Both the position numbers and the translations under genes were made by a program. The notes beneath the pieces were generated by a model. That model was not told the origin of the DNA, made no database searches, and saw only the letters and a list, made by a program, of their open reading frames with translations. From Eutypa lata (lineage: Eukaryota > Ascomycota > Sordariomycetes > Xylariales > Diatrypaceae), in assembly GCA_022661535.1 (NCBI GenBank), contig JAKULF010000005.1, forward strand, positions 3,782,001-3,846,000: DNA of 64,000 nt. Reading direction: 5' to 3'. The number at the start of each line of letters is the position of its first letter. Position 1 is the stretch's first letter. Below, one piece after another: positions 1 through 11,431 of this stretch.

Positions 1-563
1 TCTTGGATATGGTGGAGCGGAGGGTGGCGGGCGCGCTGCTGGAGTACGAGAGGTCTGGGGGTAGGAGCGTCGAGGAGGAGGAGGAGGAGAAGGAGAGAGC
101 TGAATTGGAGCTGAAAAAGCTGAAGAAGCCTGGGATCGAGGGGGGAGAGAGGGGTAAGGAGGAGGAGAAGGAGGAAGAAGAGGAGGGAGAACAAGAGGAC
201 GAAGATGATCCAGAGAGCTCGGTCGCGGCCGTTAGAGCCTGCAAGAGGCCCTGGTGGGTTGTTCAGCCTATCGTCAGGCCCTTGCCTAAAGAGGCGCTGG
301 CTAAGGGGAGTATTCGGCTGAGTAAGAAGGATTTGAAGAGGCAGGAACTGCAGCAGCAGCAGCAACAGAAGAAGAAATCTGAGGCTATGAAGAATACGAA
401 TGGGGATGGGGTTGGGGTTTCTAAGATGGGTAGAAAGAAAGAAGAGGAAGATAATGTTGATGGGCTCATGAAGCTCGATGGCAAGGATGCCATCAAGGAA
501 CCCCTTACTGTGGATGAGAAGAAGCAGCCGAATGTTCCGATTGATGAGTTGGTCGCTGGGTAG
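1..563 (+). CDS. C-terminal part of an acidic, low-complexity protein (5' end outside window)
   Basis: An open frame enters from the left edge and ends at TAG 561-563, leaving about 187 residues. The first part is dominated by Glu/Lys/Arg runs. A more ordered segment follows, with RPWWVVQPIVRPLPKEAL and then SIRLSKKDLKRQE. After it come a short poly-Gln stretch and a lysine-rich tail ending in DELVAG. The charged, repetitive composition suggests a disordered or coiled-coil tail of a nuclear or nucleolar protein, but no family could be recognised. The in-frame ATG at position 9 is probably internal because the frame is open to the window start. Function unknown. Confidence 0.55.
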   Translation, partial: LDMVERRVAGALLEYERSGGRSVEEEEEEKERAELELKKLKKPGIEGGERGKEEEKEEEEEGEQEDEDDPESSVAAVRACKRPWWVVQPIVRPLPKEALAKGSIRLSKKDLKRQELQQQQQQKKKSEAMKNTNGDGVGVSKMGRKKEEEDNVDGLMKLDGKDAIKEPLTVDEKKQPNVPIDELVAG

Positions 564-2084
564 AGAGCGAGTAGGAAGGTAGATGAATAGAGAATAAATG
601 AATAAATAAATAAATGCATGAATCAATGAATCAATGAATATATAGATAGGGGGGTTGGGAGAGGTAGGTGATACCATCGTGAATATATCTGAGCTTGATA
701 CCTGTTTAATAAGGTTGTGTGCATGTTTCTGTCCTTGATGGACGCACATAGGGTTGACTGGCAAGATGACCACCGGACTCATTCCCTAGATCGTCCATCC
801 AGTCACTGATTTGACAGCCAGCCCGGAAGAGAGCTGAGGGTGGGTGTATGTACGTACGTACCTTAGGGAGGTACCAATTTACCCAAGGTTAACCCAGGAC
901 CAGATAAACCAGAAGAAGGGTACTTAAGGTCCAATAAGGTGCAGAAATTCCAACAAAGCAAACAAAAGGTACGCAGGTGTCGTTGGTACGCACACCGGCT
1001 CTTCACGTTCGCATGGTATGGACCTAAGTAGCTAATGGTGGAGGCGTATAAGACCGGCAGCCTTAGCCACCCCTGTCTTCCTCCCTGGAAACGTGGTGGT
1101 AGTCCGGAGCCGGAGGTTCCAGGTTCGATTCCTGGGTGTACTAAAACTTTCTTTTTTGTTGTTGTTAGTTGCTGTTTCTTTTCTTGTGATGCCTTTGTTA
1201 TTTTTCCTTCTCTTCTTTATTTAGCTTCGTTTTGGCTAATCTGTTACTTCTTGCTGCCTTGTTAGTTATTACCGTTGATGCTAATATATAATAAGTTTGT
1301 ATAATGTTCTTCCTTAAGGGTCTTTGTGTATTTATTTACCTGCTAACTTTCAATTTTGACCGTTTTATTCCCCCTCACCCTGTTTACTCTCCATAAAACT
1401 TGGATGTAGTACGTGGAGTATCAGTCGTTCTCTGAATTATTATAACGTCTTCTTTTAAAAACGTTTACCTTGAACCGTAATATGTATGCATAAGGACGAT
1501 AACTTCTTTCGAAACCTACCCAATAAATGTTCCGATCCTTGGTTATTCAAAAAGGATTGGTTGCCACTACGATCTACATTGCAAAATCTCTGAAGTATTA
1601 CCAGCCTAAGTTAGCTGAACTCTTGTTACGGGTGGTAGATGTTGAAGGTAGATTTTGATTTCACTCAATATATCCTTAGATAGTCACCGGGCTTAGCAGG
1701 TACAGGTAGTAGTAAAGGTACGCGCCAAGCTGAAAATATTAAGAATTTGTTGCACTAGAGGCGTCACTTTTCAAGGGATAGGTAAACACAAGCCCACTGG
1801 GAGAATTTATCTACTTCACGTTTCTGTTGATCACCATTGTATAAGTCAAATTATTTGATATCTGGTAGATAGCGCCTAGTTCTAACTTGATAGCTAATAC
1901 TTTCTATTCGTATACTTCTTCACTACCGAGCATCTGAGTTTACTACTGGTATTCTAAATGGCTTTACTTCGATTAATACCACCTCCCTATTTGCTAAACT
2001 AACCCCAAGATATTATGATTCCAGACTGCAGAACAGTAACATCTCCGTTTAAGATGTAGTCAGTTATCATTTCCGGACTCTGGG
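564..2084. other. Intergenic, 1.5 kb, AT-rich with one tRNA-like element
   Basis: Between the acidic protein and the SprT-like gene. Apart from the tRNA-like element near 1.02-1.16 kb, no reading frame here has credible protein character. The first part holds short ATGA/AATA repeats just downstream of the stop codon at 563. Confidence 0.5.
1014..1157 (+). tRNA. tRNA-like Pol III element, probably a pseudo-tRNA or tRNA-derived repeat
   Basis: A perfect T-arm is present at 1119-1135: 5-bp stem CCAGG/CCTGG around the loop TTCGATT, containing a B box GGTTCGATTCC. A T-run (TTTTTT, about 1152-1157) follows and could end Pol III transcription. An A-box-like segment TAGCTAATGGTGG lies near 1029, and CCGGC/GCCGG (about 1054 and 1110) could be an anticodon stem interrupted by an intron. 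The loop lacks the expected U33 and the D-arm to anticodon spacing is too long, so I cannot fold a canonical tRNA or assign an anticodon. A tRNA-derived SINE head or a decayed intron-containing tRNA gene fits best. Confidence 0.35.
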
Positions 2085-2933
2085 TCAAGGTTCTTTACTA
2101 CGATGTCCTCTACCTCCATCTAATTTATGAATGGCCCCATGCTGTATTTCAACATGTTTCAAACCGTCCGCCTTATCCCAGCTTGGCTGGAAAGGCTGAG
2201 GTAATTTACCACGATGCCCCCAACGGTAGTCGGATCCACCGAAATCCCACAGGTCTTCATGCCAATCGCGCATGGTTGTAGCAATGAGGCCAAAGAGATT
2301 GTTCCACAGCAAGCCATGGTCTGTGAGGAAGATGTTGTCACTGGGTTTGTGACTGCAGAAGATCCGGATGTATGCGTGGACTAGTTCATGGACAAGTGTT
2401 ACAATCAGGCCCTTAAGCGCTCTAGGGCACCCTTGATCAACTGCTATTAAGGCAATTTCACAGATTGGCTTTGATTTGTCCCAAAGGTACTTTATCCGTC
2501 CTCTCCAAATCCGCTCAGGATGATAGCTCCATCTAGGGGTTGCGTCCTGGCGTTGCTTAAAAACGTATAATCTTCGTACCAGAGGATTGTCTTTCCTAGT
2601 AAGGGCTTTACAGAAGAAGAACTCGTCAAGTAGATGCATGAATGATTCTAACTGGCTCTTGAGCCATCCGATGTGGGTACCGTGATCGTTGAAGTCTTCT
2701 TTGCATCTTTCGTATAATTTTATAAAAGCGCTCTTGGCCATGGTTTGGCCGACACTTATCTCAAAGTCCGGTTTTTGGAATAGTTGAGATACCCTATTAT
2801 ATAAATCTTGAGCTTCATATGCTCGATATTGTAAGTTGATAGTGGGGAAGTTCTTTCCGTTGTATTGTGGGAGTTTAATACTTGGTTTCATGGGAGGTAC
2901 CAAGACGTTATAATTCGGATTGCGTGACCTCAT
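2085..2933 (-). CDS. SprT-like zinc metalloprotease domain protein
   Basis: Single-exon protein of 282 aa. The zinc-protease signature HELVH lies at about residues 182-186. The third ligand follows about 25 residues later in DHGLLWNNLF, the HGxxWxxL arrangement typical of SprT/Spartan-type domains. The family includes DNA-protein crosslink proteases, and many fungi carry several lone SprT-like copies. The N-terminal half (YNGKNFPTINLQYRAYEAQDLYNRVSQLF) looks like the helical lead-in seen in fungal paralogues. I see no PIP box, ubiquitin-binding finger or signal peptide, so a role in DNA repair is only an inference from the family. The start at 2933 is the first ATG of the frame. Confidence 0.75.
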   Translation of the reverse strand: MRSRNPNYNVLVPPMKPSIKLPQYNGKNFPTINLQYRAYEAQDLYNRVSQLFQKPDFEISVGQTMAKSAFIKLYERCKEDFNDHGTHIGWLKSQLESFMHLLDEFFFCKALTRKDNPLVRRLYVFKQRQDATPRWSYHPERIWRGRIKYLWDKSKPICEIALIAVDQGCPRALKGLIVTLVHELVHAYIRIFCSHKPSDNIFLTDHGLLWNNLFGLIATTMRDWHEDLWDFGGSDYRWGHRGKLPQPFQPSWDKADGLKHVEIQHGAIHKLDGGRGHRSKEP

Positions 2934-4086
2934 GCTTGATTTCTCTACAGGGTTAATACAGATTCGTAATTCGATGCCACGGGGCGTAAGGAAGTTAGCA
3001 GAGCTAATGGAAGTGAGAGTGGATGCAACCTGATACGGTCTTTAAAGTATGACCACATTTTATATTTATTAGAATTGTATATATATATATATATCCAGAA
3101 ACTCATCGGTCTCGAGCTGCCGAAGACCATATAAAGGATAATAAATCAATGTAGACAGATTCAGAACTGAGTATCAAAGGCTGACTTGAAAGTTCTAGCT
3201 GGATAAAGAAATATTGCGTTGATTCAGCCAGGTAGTTCTCGAGAGCATCCTATCGCCCGAGACACCTCGAGAATATATAGTACCTAACATATCTATGGCT
3301 ATCTGGATCTGCTAAAAGAACAATCCATCTACATTTGCATATTTACTAGATTCTACCGCTACGGAGCTGCTGTAGATCTAAGTGACACAGACGAGCAAAT
3401 AAGCTTCTGTACTATAGCTGACACATTATACCAAAAAAACAAAAACAAAACGGCACCAGCCGAATCAAGATGGATTCGGAGTACAACCCAACCCGGTCAA
3501 TGTGGTTGACCCGTCCATGGAGCCCGGAAAGGTGTAATGCTCTGTCATTGTGGGCCCGTTTTAAGCCTCGGTCAATTCCACCCAAGAAAGTCGATGGGTT
3601 CGGTGAAAACTTAGCTTATCCCTAACTATCAAGAGAGCTCACTCAACCCCTGTTGACTGTTTCTTAGTGATACTTCGTAAATAGGGGGAGACCAGCATCC
3701 CTTCGTAGAACATATATCTAGTTTGGCAATTGATGAAGTCTAAGCGCAGTTAGGGATGAAATTCCAAGTGAATGGTCAGTGATATGAAAAGCTGACCTCT
3801 TTCAGCTGAGTTTGTTTATGTCTCGGAGATTAGGAAGAAGGTGTCTCCGGGCTCGGATTCTTGGTCGTCGCACTCGCATTTGCAACCCCACCTTTTACCC
3901 ATCTAGTCATTTGGTGAGGATCCTTCGTGACGACATCTCCACTTCCCGTTGTGTCCTTCCCCATGCTGACTAGACTATATAACCAACTAAGAAACGTTTG
4001 CCACACCAGAAAAACCAGAAAGTTATACCTGTGTTATTCACCCGTACTTAATCTACCTACTCTAACAGATTGAGTGATTTGTTACC
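2934..4086. other. Intergenic, 1.15 kb, divergent promoter space
   Basis: Lies between the SprT-like gene (-) and the membrane-protein gene (+). It contains a (TA)n run at 3078-3094 and otherwise only short ORFs without coding character. Confidence 0.5.
3078..3094. repeat. (TA)n microsatellite
   Basis: Uninterrupted TA dinucleotide run of about 17 bp, upstream of the SprT-like gene. Confidence 0.8.
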
Positions 4087-5405
4087 ATGGTAAGCCACTT
4101 TCCCCTTCACTCACCCCTCACGACTTAGGACGACAACAACTAATCCAACCTGTTGTTTGCACACATGTACAGGCACCAATCGCCAAATATGCCCTAATAC
4201 CCGTTTTTATCGGGTGCTCCCTCTTCGGGGTGTACGCCACGCTAGGCGCCCTCCCGAAGACGGGAGCCGGCCTCATCCTGCGCGACCTAGCATCCGGCAA
4301 GGCAACCGTGCTGCGCGGGGCGCCGGAGCCCTTCCGCCGCATCTACACGGGCGTGGCGCCCGTCGACAAGACCCTGTCGATCCTCGTGGGGTTCTTCGCG
4401 GGCCTCCTCAGCGACCCGGGCGCGGGCTGGGACGCGAGCGCCTTCGTCGTGTGGATGATCGGCCAGGCCGGCGGCGCCTGGACCCTGCTCCTGCTCGAGG
4501 GGCTGCGCGCCGGCAACCGCGGCCGCGCCGTCAGCTTCGTCGGCACCCTGGGCTTCCTGTTCCAGAACCTGACCTTCACCTTCGTCGTGCCGCTGTACCT
4601 GGCCCTGCACCTGCTGACGTCGCCCTCGGCGCGCCTCCGCAGCGGCGACGGCGACGGCGCCCGCCGCGCCCTGTTCGTCTACCTCTGGGACCTCGCCGTC
4701 CTCACCTCCACCGTCACGCTGACGTTCCTCGCCCCCGCGCTTCTCATGACCATGCCGGACGCGTTCGGCCACTCGGCCGCCGCCCACTACCGCTGGCTCG
4801 CCGTCTGGCAGCTGTTCCCCGTGTGGAACGTCATCCTCCAATGGGTCGCCCATAAAACGGGGTACTTTCTCCTTGGCAGCATGGTGCCCCGCGATGACGC
4901 CGGCCGCGAGACCACACCGGGAGTCGCGTTCAGCGTCGCTGTCGCTGGCGTCTACGAGTTCGCGCTCACCCTGTGCGTCGGCAGCCATCTCCCCGTCGCG
5001 GTACTCGCGCTGCTGCCGGGTCCGCTCCGCGCCCTTCTCGTGGCGAAGCTTCCTGCGATCCTGGCGCCTGTCGTAGAGCAGGTTACGCTGGCGCGCACGT
5101 TTGTCCCCTACCCCCTTTCAGCTCCGCCGACTGTGAGTCCCGCGGGTTATCAGCCGGGCGAGCTGTCCTCTATTGGGGTCAATTTTCTCCAGTATGACAT
5201 CTACGCGGGCAGTGTCCCTTTTCTCCTGTGGGCTATGTACCTCCACCAGACTACGGTCAAGAACCCCGATTTCTTCGGCATGCTGCGCAAGGCTGGTTTC
5301 TGGTTTGCGGTGGGTGGACCTGTCGCTGCTTCTGTGGCGCTCATCTGGGACCGCGATGAGGTTGTGAAGGAGGGAGAGCCGGCATTGAAGGCTAAGACTA
5401 CGTAA
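4087..5405 (+). CDS. Multi-pass integral membrane protein, family unknown
   Basis: Exon 1 is just the ATG at 4087-4089. An 83-bp intron (4090-4172, GTAAGC...TACAG) follows, and exon 2 starts in phase 0 at 4173 with GCACCAATCGCC, giving MAPIAKYALIPV and about 411 aa. The reading frame is also open upstream of 4087, but the splice sites and hydrophobic start favour the spliced form. About eight hydrophobic segments are visible, for example YALIPVFIGCSLFGVYATLG, TLSILVGFFAGLL, FLFQNLTFTFVVPLYLAL and FLLWAMYL. No transporter or enzyme motif was recognised. It resembles uncharacterised fungal membrane proteins sometimes found in terpenoid clusters, but no such cluster is present here. Exon 2 is much more GC-rich than the flanks. 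Confidence 0.7.
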
Positions 5406-6460
5406 GGTCCCGGTGTTAGGGAGGGAAGAAAGGGGAGGGTTTGTGGAATATATTAGTTAGTTAAATGGGTACTTTGGCGCGGGTTAGAGTTAGGTGTGAT
5501 GGGTTTGGTGGCTGGGAACAGATAAAATTCTCATAACAAACTGTTATGTAGTTGAGTAGATTTCCCTTTTTTCTTTCTTTCCATAGCTGACTGGCTAAGC
5601 AAGATATGACAAAATCGTGACTGGGCTCTTTGATTGTATTTATACCTTCATTTGCTGCGTACCATAATCTACGGTTTTCATCCCTTCTACCCCTCTAATT
5701 TGGAATTTAAAATAACTAAACGGATTTGGTTTTATCAGACGTAGCCTATAACTTGTAATATAGATTCCAGACTTTTCCTAGCCTAATATCTGGGTAACAG
5801 CTTGGTGGGTGAGTGCATACGTACCTTGGATACGCACCATGATACTATAACATATTAACATAATATATAATATCTAAGAGCCCTATTTGTAGTATTAGGT
5901 ATAAAGTAATTAGTATATGAGAATGACTAATTCCTGGCAAATATCACTATTCTATAAAATCTATGCATTATGTTATATACTGAATCTATCCAGGTCTTTT
6001 CAGAATCTACTGTTAATTTCAGTACTGGCTTCAACTATGTATCACTTCAACTGCGGCGTCCCGAAACATACATCCCTATGTCACTATGCAACAAATCCCA
6101 ATTTGGTAAAGCACAAGTTTTCAATCACATCATAGCTAAGAAGCTAGCCTCTCACGTCTTCATCTGCTGTTTGTCAACCTTTGAATTGCTCTTTGAGGTA
6201 AACCGTCAGCATATAAGGTAGATAGATTAGTGGTGGCCTAAGTGATGGTTGCCGTGGGGTATGAACGCCTCAGTACTTCAGGGCTTCATATTGTACGCAA
6301 ATTGCCCTAGGCGATCATTTGCAACCTAGACTTCTACACAACAGCAGAACATTACAAACGGATAAAACAATGCACAATAGTTGCATCTCATAATCTGACA
6401 TAAACGATCAATCTTTCTTCTCAACTATTATTTCGCGCTTCTACCGCGATTTCTCCCGCC
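5406..6460. other. Intergenic, 1.05 kb, AT-rich
   Basis: No supported gene. Two overlapping ORFs around 5917-6221 have AT-driven composition and no recognisable domain. The last 150 bp form the promoter and leader of the dioxygenase gene. Confidence 0.5.
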
Positions 6461-8674
6461 ATGGAATCGTCTCAACAAGCCCAGGTTCCGATTGTTCGCT
6501 ATGGTGAAGAGAACAAAAACATCCCCGGCGATCCTACCGGATGGAAGATGAAAGACTGTGGAAACATCTGCCATTGGAGTGATGCACAACGGTTTATGGT
6601 AAGCGTTATTACCACAGTCCGACATGAATAAACAGCGGACCGGCGGATGTACTGACTTGTTCATTACAAACACAGAAATTCCCCCATTTCCATGACTCAG
6701 ATTTTCAGCAAAGACAAGATCCCAGAATCTCTCTTCTTCGAAATTACCTCACTGATGTCTCCAAACACGGGGTATCAGCTATATCAGGCCAGCGAACTAT
6801 TGTTCGAGATACCGACCAAGAGTTCGTTATCAAACACCAAGTTGAGGACATGGAGGTCCGCCTAGTCCAACTTCACGATGTATCGAACCTGAATAAAGCA
6901 TCGTACGAGAAGGCTGCTAGGGCCGTTAAACTTGAGAAGCAATCCAACGACAAAATGGAGGCTATCGAGCCCCAAATGGGTCGCAATCTCGAAAATTTCT
7001 TGATGGCCGAAAGAATGCATAAAGGGGAGGCACCGGTGATGCCTATGCATCGTCCCACTTCACAGAACTCAGAGCCTAGTCAAAATCGAAAGCAATGGTA
7101 CAAAGAAATGCGACAAGACTCCACTCGTACTTTTTGGGTCAAGACGACCAGGGAACAGCGCGACAATATACGAACTGCTGCTGCGAAGCCGCCTATGGAT
7201 CTATTGCCAATTATTGAACAGATACGCCAGGAAGACAAGTCACGTACCCAGGATTACTACTGGCAACACCAGCGCGATGAAGCAGCCGCTGCTGACGAGG
7301 AGTTGTACGAGAACGTGTCTGAGGACATCGTCATCGTTTTGGATAAGGACTCTCAAATCTTGCTCTGCAAGTTTCGAGGCTTGTTCCAGCTCCTATATGG
7401 TTCACGTGTTATGATGAAGGTTGATGATGCAGTGCGGAAATGGTCCGGGCTCGCACCCCTCCCAGTACCAGACACTTCACGGCACATAGTAGACGACTTC
7501 ATTCGACAGACCCATACAGAGCTGGACCTTGAAAAGGCTCATTCTGTTGAGGAGATAGAGAAGCGACATCAGTGTGTTGTTCATTACGGCACCTGGGCTA
7601 TGAGAGGGCGACGCAACCCTGATCATGTTTTCTTGACCCCTGATACGCAGCTGAAACGCGGTGTACCGCAGAAGATCCATGAGGATTTTGTTTCTCTAAT
7701 CTTCCCCACGTTCAGAGAAAAAATCTTGGGCCTCGGGTCTGAGGTAGTTCGATATCTATTCGGCGCGGTTGCTCCATCGGAGTATCAGGAGTGTTGCGAC
7801 GTCTTCAAAGCCCTGCCCGAAATTAGACGTAGTAGGTAATTTGATAACCCTTACTTTCCTGATTCATTATTCTTTCTCATCGGGCTCGTGTAGTATACAG
7901 TACTGCTTGGCGTGGGATATTTGCTAATTCAAAGTCATGCAATAGTGGGAATGTCAGAACCCACGTTTTCTACGCTCGCGGTATTGGGCATCAATTCGTT
8001 CACTGGCCGGCATAGGGATGAGACGGATGTAAACTTTGGACTCGCTGGGCTTGTGGCTTTGGGTCAATTTCATGGTGAGTAATTAGAACATGCCACGAGA
8101 CGTTGGCGCATCAAACACGAATAACTGACTGGGCTGACCTGACGCTACAGGCGGCAACATCTGCTTTCCGCAGCTAGCGATGGCGCTTGATTATCAGCCC
8201 GGTGACTGCGTACTATTTCGGGGTGCCGAGATGGAACACTTCGTTTCCGACTGGACTGGTTACCGCATCTTCCTGCTCTATACAAACCACCAACCCGTCA
8301 GGAACTATGCCCACCGGATCATGGGCAAGCTACCGCCCAAGCCGAACGACCCTTGGCATCCGGACCGCATAAGGGCGCAGCAGCAAGAGGAGCAGGAGGA
8401 GCAAGAGAACCGGGAGGACGGAGATGAAAGGGAACACCGACATATTGTTAATAAATGGGAGCCAAAGCCCGAGTCGGAACCAGACCTTGACGCCTACGAT
8501 CCATGCTACATGGAGCTGGCGGAGCCGGAGCCGGAAACCCTCTACGAGGCCGACATACATGGCGCCGGCTACATCTCTAAGAAACACCTGTTTAAAAACG
8601 ACGATACCGGCTCTACCGGGACGTCCTCAGAATCGCGAGGTTTTCTTGTTTACAAGGCACCATCAGCTAATTAA
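6461..8674 (+). CDS. 2-oxoglutarate/Fe(II) dioxygenase-like protein (TET/JBP-like fold)
   Basis: Four exons: 6461-6598 (MESSQQAQVPIVRYGEENKN), about 6677-7831, about 7899-8074 and 8151-8674. Introns 1 and 3 are clear (GTAAGC...ACACAG; GTGAGT 8075 to CTACAG 8150). The donor of intron 2 could be 7829 or 7832, and the first acceptor is certain only to about one base. The C-terminal part holds the double-stranded beta-helix ligands: HRD (HxD) in FTGRHRDETDVNFGLAGL, then GQFHGGNICFPQLAMALDYQ, PGDCVLFRGAEMEH (distal His), and the 2-oxoglutarate Arg in TGYRIFLLY. This order and the GGNICFP/PGDCVLFRG signature resemble the TET/JBP group of nucleic-acid-oxidising dioxygenases, though substrate is inference. 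The N-terminal half is charged and helical. The C-terminus is Glu-rich. Confidence 0.72.
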
Positions 8675-9665
8675 GCGGCATAAGACGGAGGAAGGGTAGG
8701 GAAATCCTCTGATACTAAGATAGTGGCATCTGTGATATAAGGCATTAGTGTATTTCTGGTGGTTATGGGCATCTAGATTCTTTGAGTCTTGTTATTAGGA
8801 AAGTTTCTATCTACTCGAGGTCACAGAGAGACCCTTTGGTATGTATGTATTTGTCAGCACTGAGTAGACATGAATGAGAAATACATTATGATATCTATCC
8901 CTCAATTATTGTTTGATACCACTCGTTTTATGATATTTATGGTTAGCCCAATTGACAATGAGAAATGTCGGCGTCAGTTTGTCTGTGAAATAACTATGCC
9001 CGCCTATTTTACACACCCGTGCTTTGAATGGTAGTATCCGATTAGAGCTAGCGAGGGTGCGATTGATTGGTAGTGACGGGTTGGATTAAGTCTCCATCAC
9101 CTTAAAAATGATGTCCCTCTGGACCTAGATCCTTTTTATCCCGGATTGGATGGGTAAACAGACATAGATAAATATTGATCTTTTAAGTGGCTTCCGGCTT
9201 TTATTGCGTAGCAATATAGCTCTACATACTTATCATAATTGTCATTAAGGTTAGTCAGTATAGGGGGCGAAAGGTGGGGATTAAAAAAAGGGGGTGGGGA
9301 GGGCGCAGGGGATAGAGGCTAGTGATATTAATTAGCTACAAGAATCATCAAAGCAATGTCTGATCGAAGGCCGTTCCAGATGGCTTAGTAACAACAGGGA
9401 AACGAAAGGTTGCTTTGCCTAACATTAGTTACGATATATTAATACCTCCTAAATTCGTCTCCCAAAGGCAATTTTCAAGTTGTCATGATAATTGACTAAA
9501 CCTCTCTGAATATATTTAAAGCGTTTACTACCATTGGTCACGTAACTAACGCTTATATCCTCTAACGTATTGTAGGGATAATACCCCTCACTTCTGCTAA
9601 ATGTATTTACCGCATCCTGGATTGCTTTCCGCTAATTCAGAATCATCAACTCCTTTCTTGATACG
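8675..9665. other. Intergenic, 1.0 kb
   Basis: AT-rich, with a G-rich stretch near 9270-9310. No gene or RNA recognised. The end is the promoter of the HET gene. Confidence 0.5.
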
Positions 9666-11431
9666 ATGACCAGCTCGGATTGCTCGACCTCAGGTGAAAT
9701 ACGGGTGAAGATTTGTGAGCAGTGTTTTGTCAAAATATATTATGGCACAGGACTCACAGACCCAACGACTCCCGAGGTTGTCAAAGATGAGGCTGCTTGC
9801 GAGGCGTGTCGCTTGAAACGAGAGGCGAAAGAAGCAATCAAATCGTTTGATCTAAACTGCAAACAAGATGACCAACCTGCATATGACATCACCACACCAC
9901 CCGGTGTTGGCGATCTGCGCTGGCTAGGGTGTAAAGAAGCCGGCGATGTCGCAGACTCTGCCGATAATGCTGAATGCTTCGACAAGATCAAGGCGTGGAT
10001 TGAGGATTGTTCTCAAAATCACACAACGTCTTGCGGACCTTCTCTACTAACCTCTGGGAGTATGGAAGGGCCGAAGAGATTGATTGATACTGGGCCACTG
10101 GATGGTGATATTAGTCTAAGACTCACCGATTGGCCAGGTAGCGGAGCTGAACCTGTCGAATATTGCGCGCTTAGCTATAGCTGGGGATCGGATCCTGCTG
10201 CGCACTTCACGACTACAATGGCCACTTATGAGCAGCGGCGAAATGGGTTTCTCATGACCCAGCTTCCGCCAACACTACGGGATGCCGTGATCATCACGCG
10301 CAAGGTTGGATGCCGGTTTTTGTGGGTACATGCTAATCCGTCCGTATGTATTTCTGCCTCGGACAGTTTGAAGGCTAATAATAAGAGAATGCATAGATCG
10401 ACGCGATCTGCATCATCCAGCGTGACCTCGCCGACTGGGAAGCCGAATCTCCTCGTATGCACTACATTTACGGCAACGCGTTTCTGGTCATCGCTGCCAC
10501 GGAGAATACCTCCCCGCGTGATGGCATATTCTCGCCCCGCCCACCCCTGGTGAAGTTCGATTTCGAAAGGGCTGGCAAGTCTTACCCGATAACCATCAGG
10601 CCGGACGACCACAGCCCCTGGCGCCAGAAAACCCGCATCATGAGTACCCAGGCCGTACCGAGGCAACCCTCCCTGCACACGCGTGCCTGGGCGTACCAGG
10701 AGAGACTTCTCGCCACGCGCATCGTCCACTACGCGGCGCCGGAATTGGTGTGGGAATGCAATGCCTGCTGCCACTGCGAGTGCTCGATAGTGGAACAGTT
10801 ATGCCCCGGGAACGAATACGGTGTCGGGAAAAGTCTGAAAAGCCAGTTTGCGAGCAGTATCGGGACCAACAAGGCGTGGCAATCCGTTATTCTTCATTAC
10901 AGCGTGAAAAAACTGACGGTAGGGACTGACAAACTGCCCGCGTTAGCCGGCCTCGCTAAGCGCTTCGCCTCTCCCGAGATGGGCAAGTACTTGGCGGGGA
11001 TGTGGTATTCGCAGCTCCCAGATGCTTTGACGTGGTTTGTCCAAGACCAGGAAACCCCGGACAAGTACCGCGCGCCATCTTGGTCGTGGGCTTCTGTGAC
11101 TGGGGAGGTCCTGGGCATAGGTAGACCGGAGGTATCAGAAGGTGTGGATTGCGTTGAGGTTCTAGAGGCTGAATGTACACCGGCGGGCAATGATGCATTT
11201 GGGGCGGTTTCCGATGGCTACATAATCCTGAAGGGACTGTTCGCACAGCTTGATTCCGACCCGAATAATAGGGCCGACGAGAGATGGGCTCTGAAGATGA
11301 AAACCTACGGGTGGTCGATGATATTGAAGAGATCGACTAGGGTGGTGGAAGCTTGGGAGCGAGTAGACGCAGAACATGTTAACGAGGACATATTCTTGGG
11401 AGAGGAGCAGAGTGTTGTCAAGGTCGTGTAA
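9666..11431 (+). CDS. HET (heterokaryon incompatibility) domain protein
   Basis: Two exons, 9666-10325 and 10397-11431, joined across a 71-bp intron (GTACAT...CATAG) in phase 0, giving 564 aa. The HET-domain blocks appear in order: EYCALSYSWGSD, LPPTLRDAVIITRKVGCRFLW, then across the splice IDAICIIQRDLADWEAESPRM, HYIYGNAFLVIAAT, and later RAWAYQERLLATRIVHY. The C-terminal YRAPSWSWASVTG motif is also standard. HET proteins trigger programmed cell death after non-self recognition when hyphae fuse. Many paralogues exist per genome and most have no known partner. The N-terminus carries a Cys-rich stretch (CEQCFVK, CEACRLK). No NACHT or repeat domain is attached. Confidence 0.88.

Noticed and set aside
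4157..4988. Long alternative frames on both strands over the GC-rich membrane-protein gene
   Set aside because: Arg/Pro/Ala-rich shadow translations caused by high GC at the third codon position of the true frame.
5917..6221. Two overlapping ORFs of 72 and 83 codons in the 5.4-6.4 kb spacer
   Set aside because: AT-driven composition, overlapping in different frames, no domain and no splice context.
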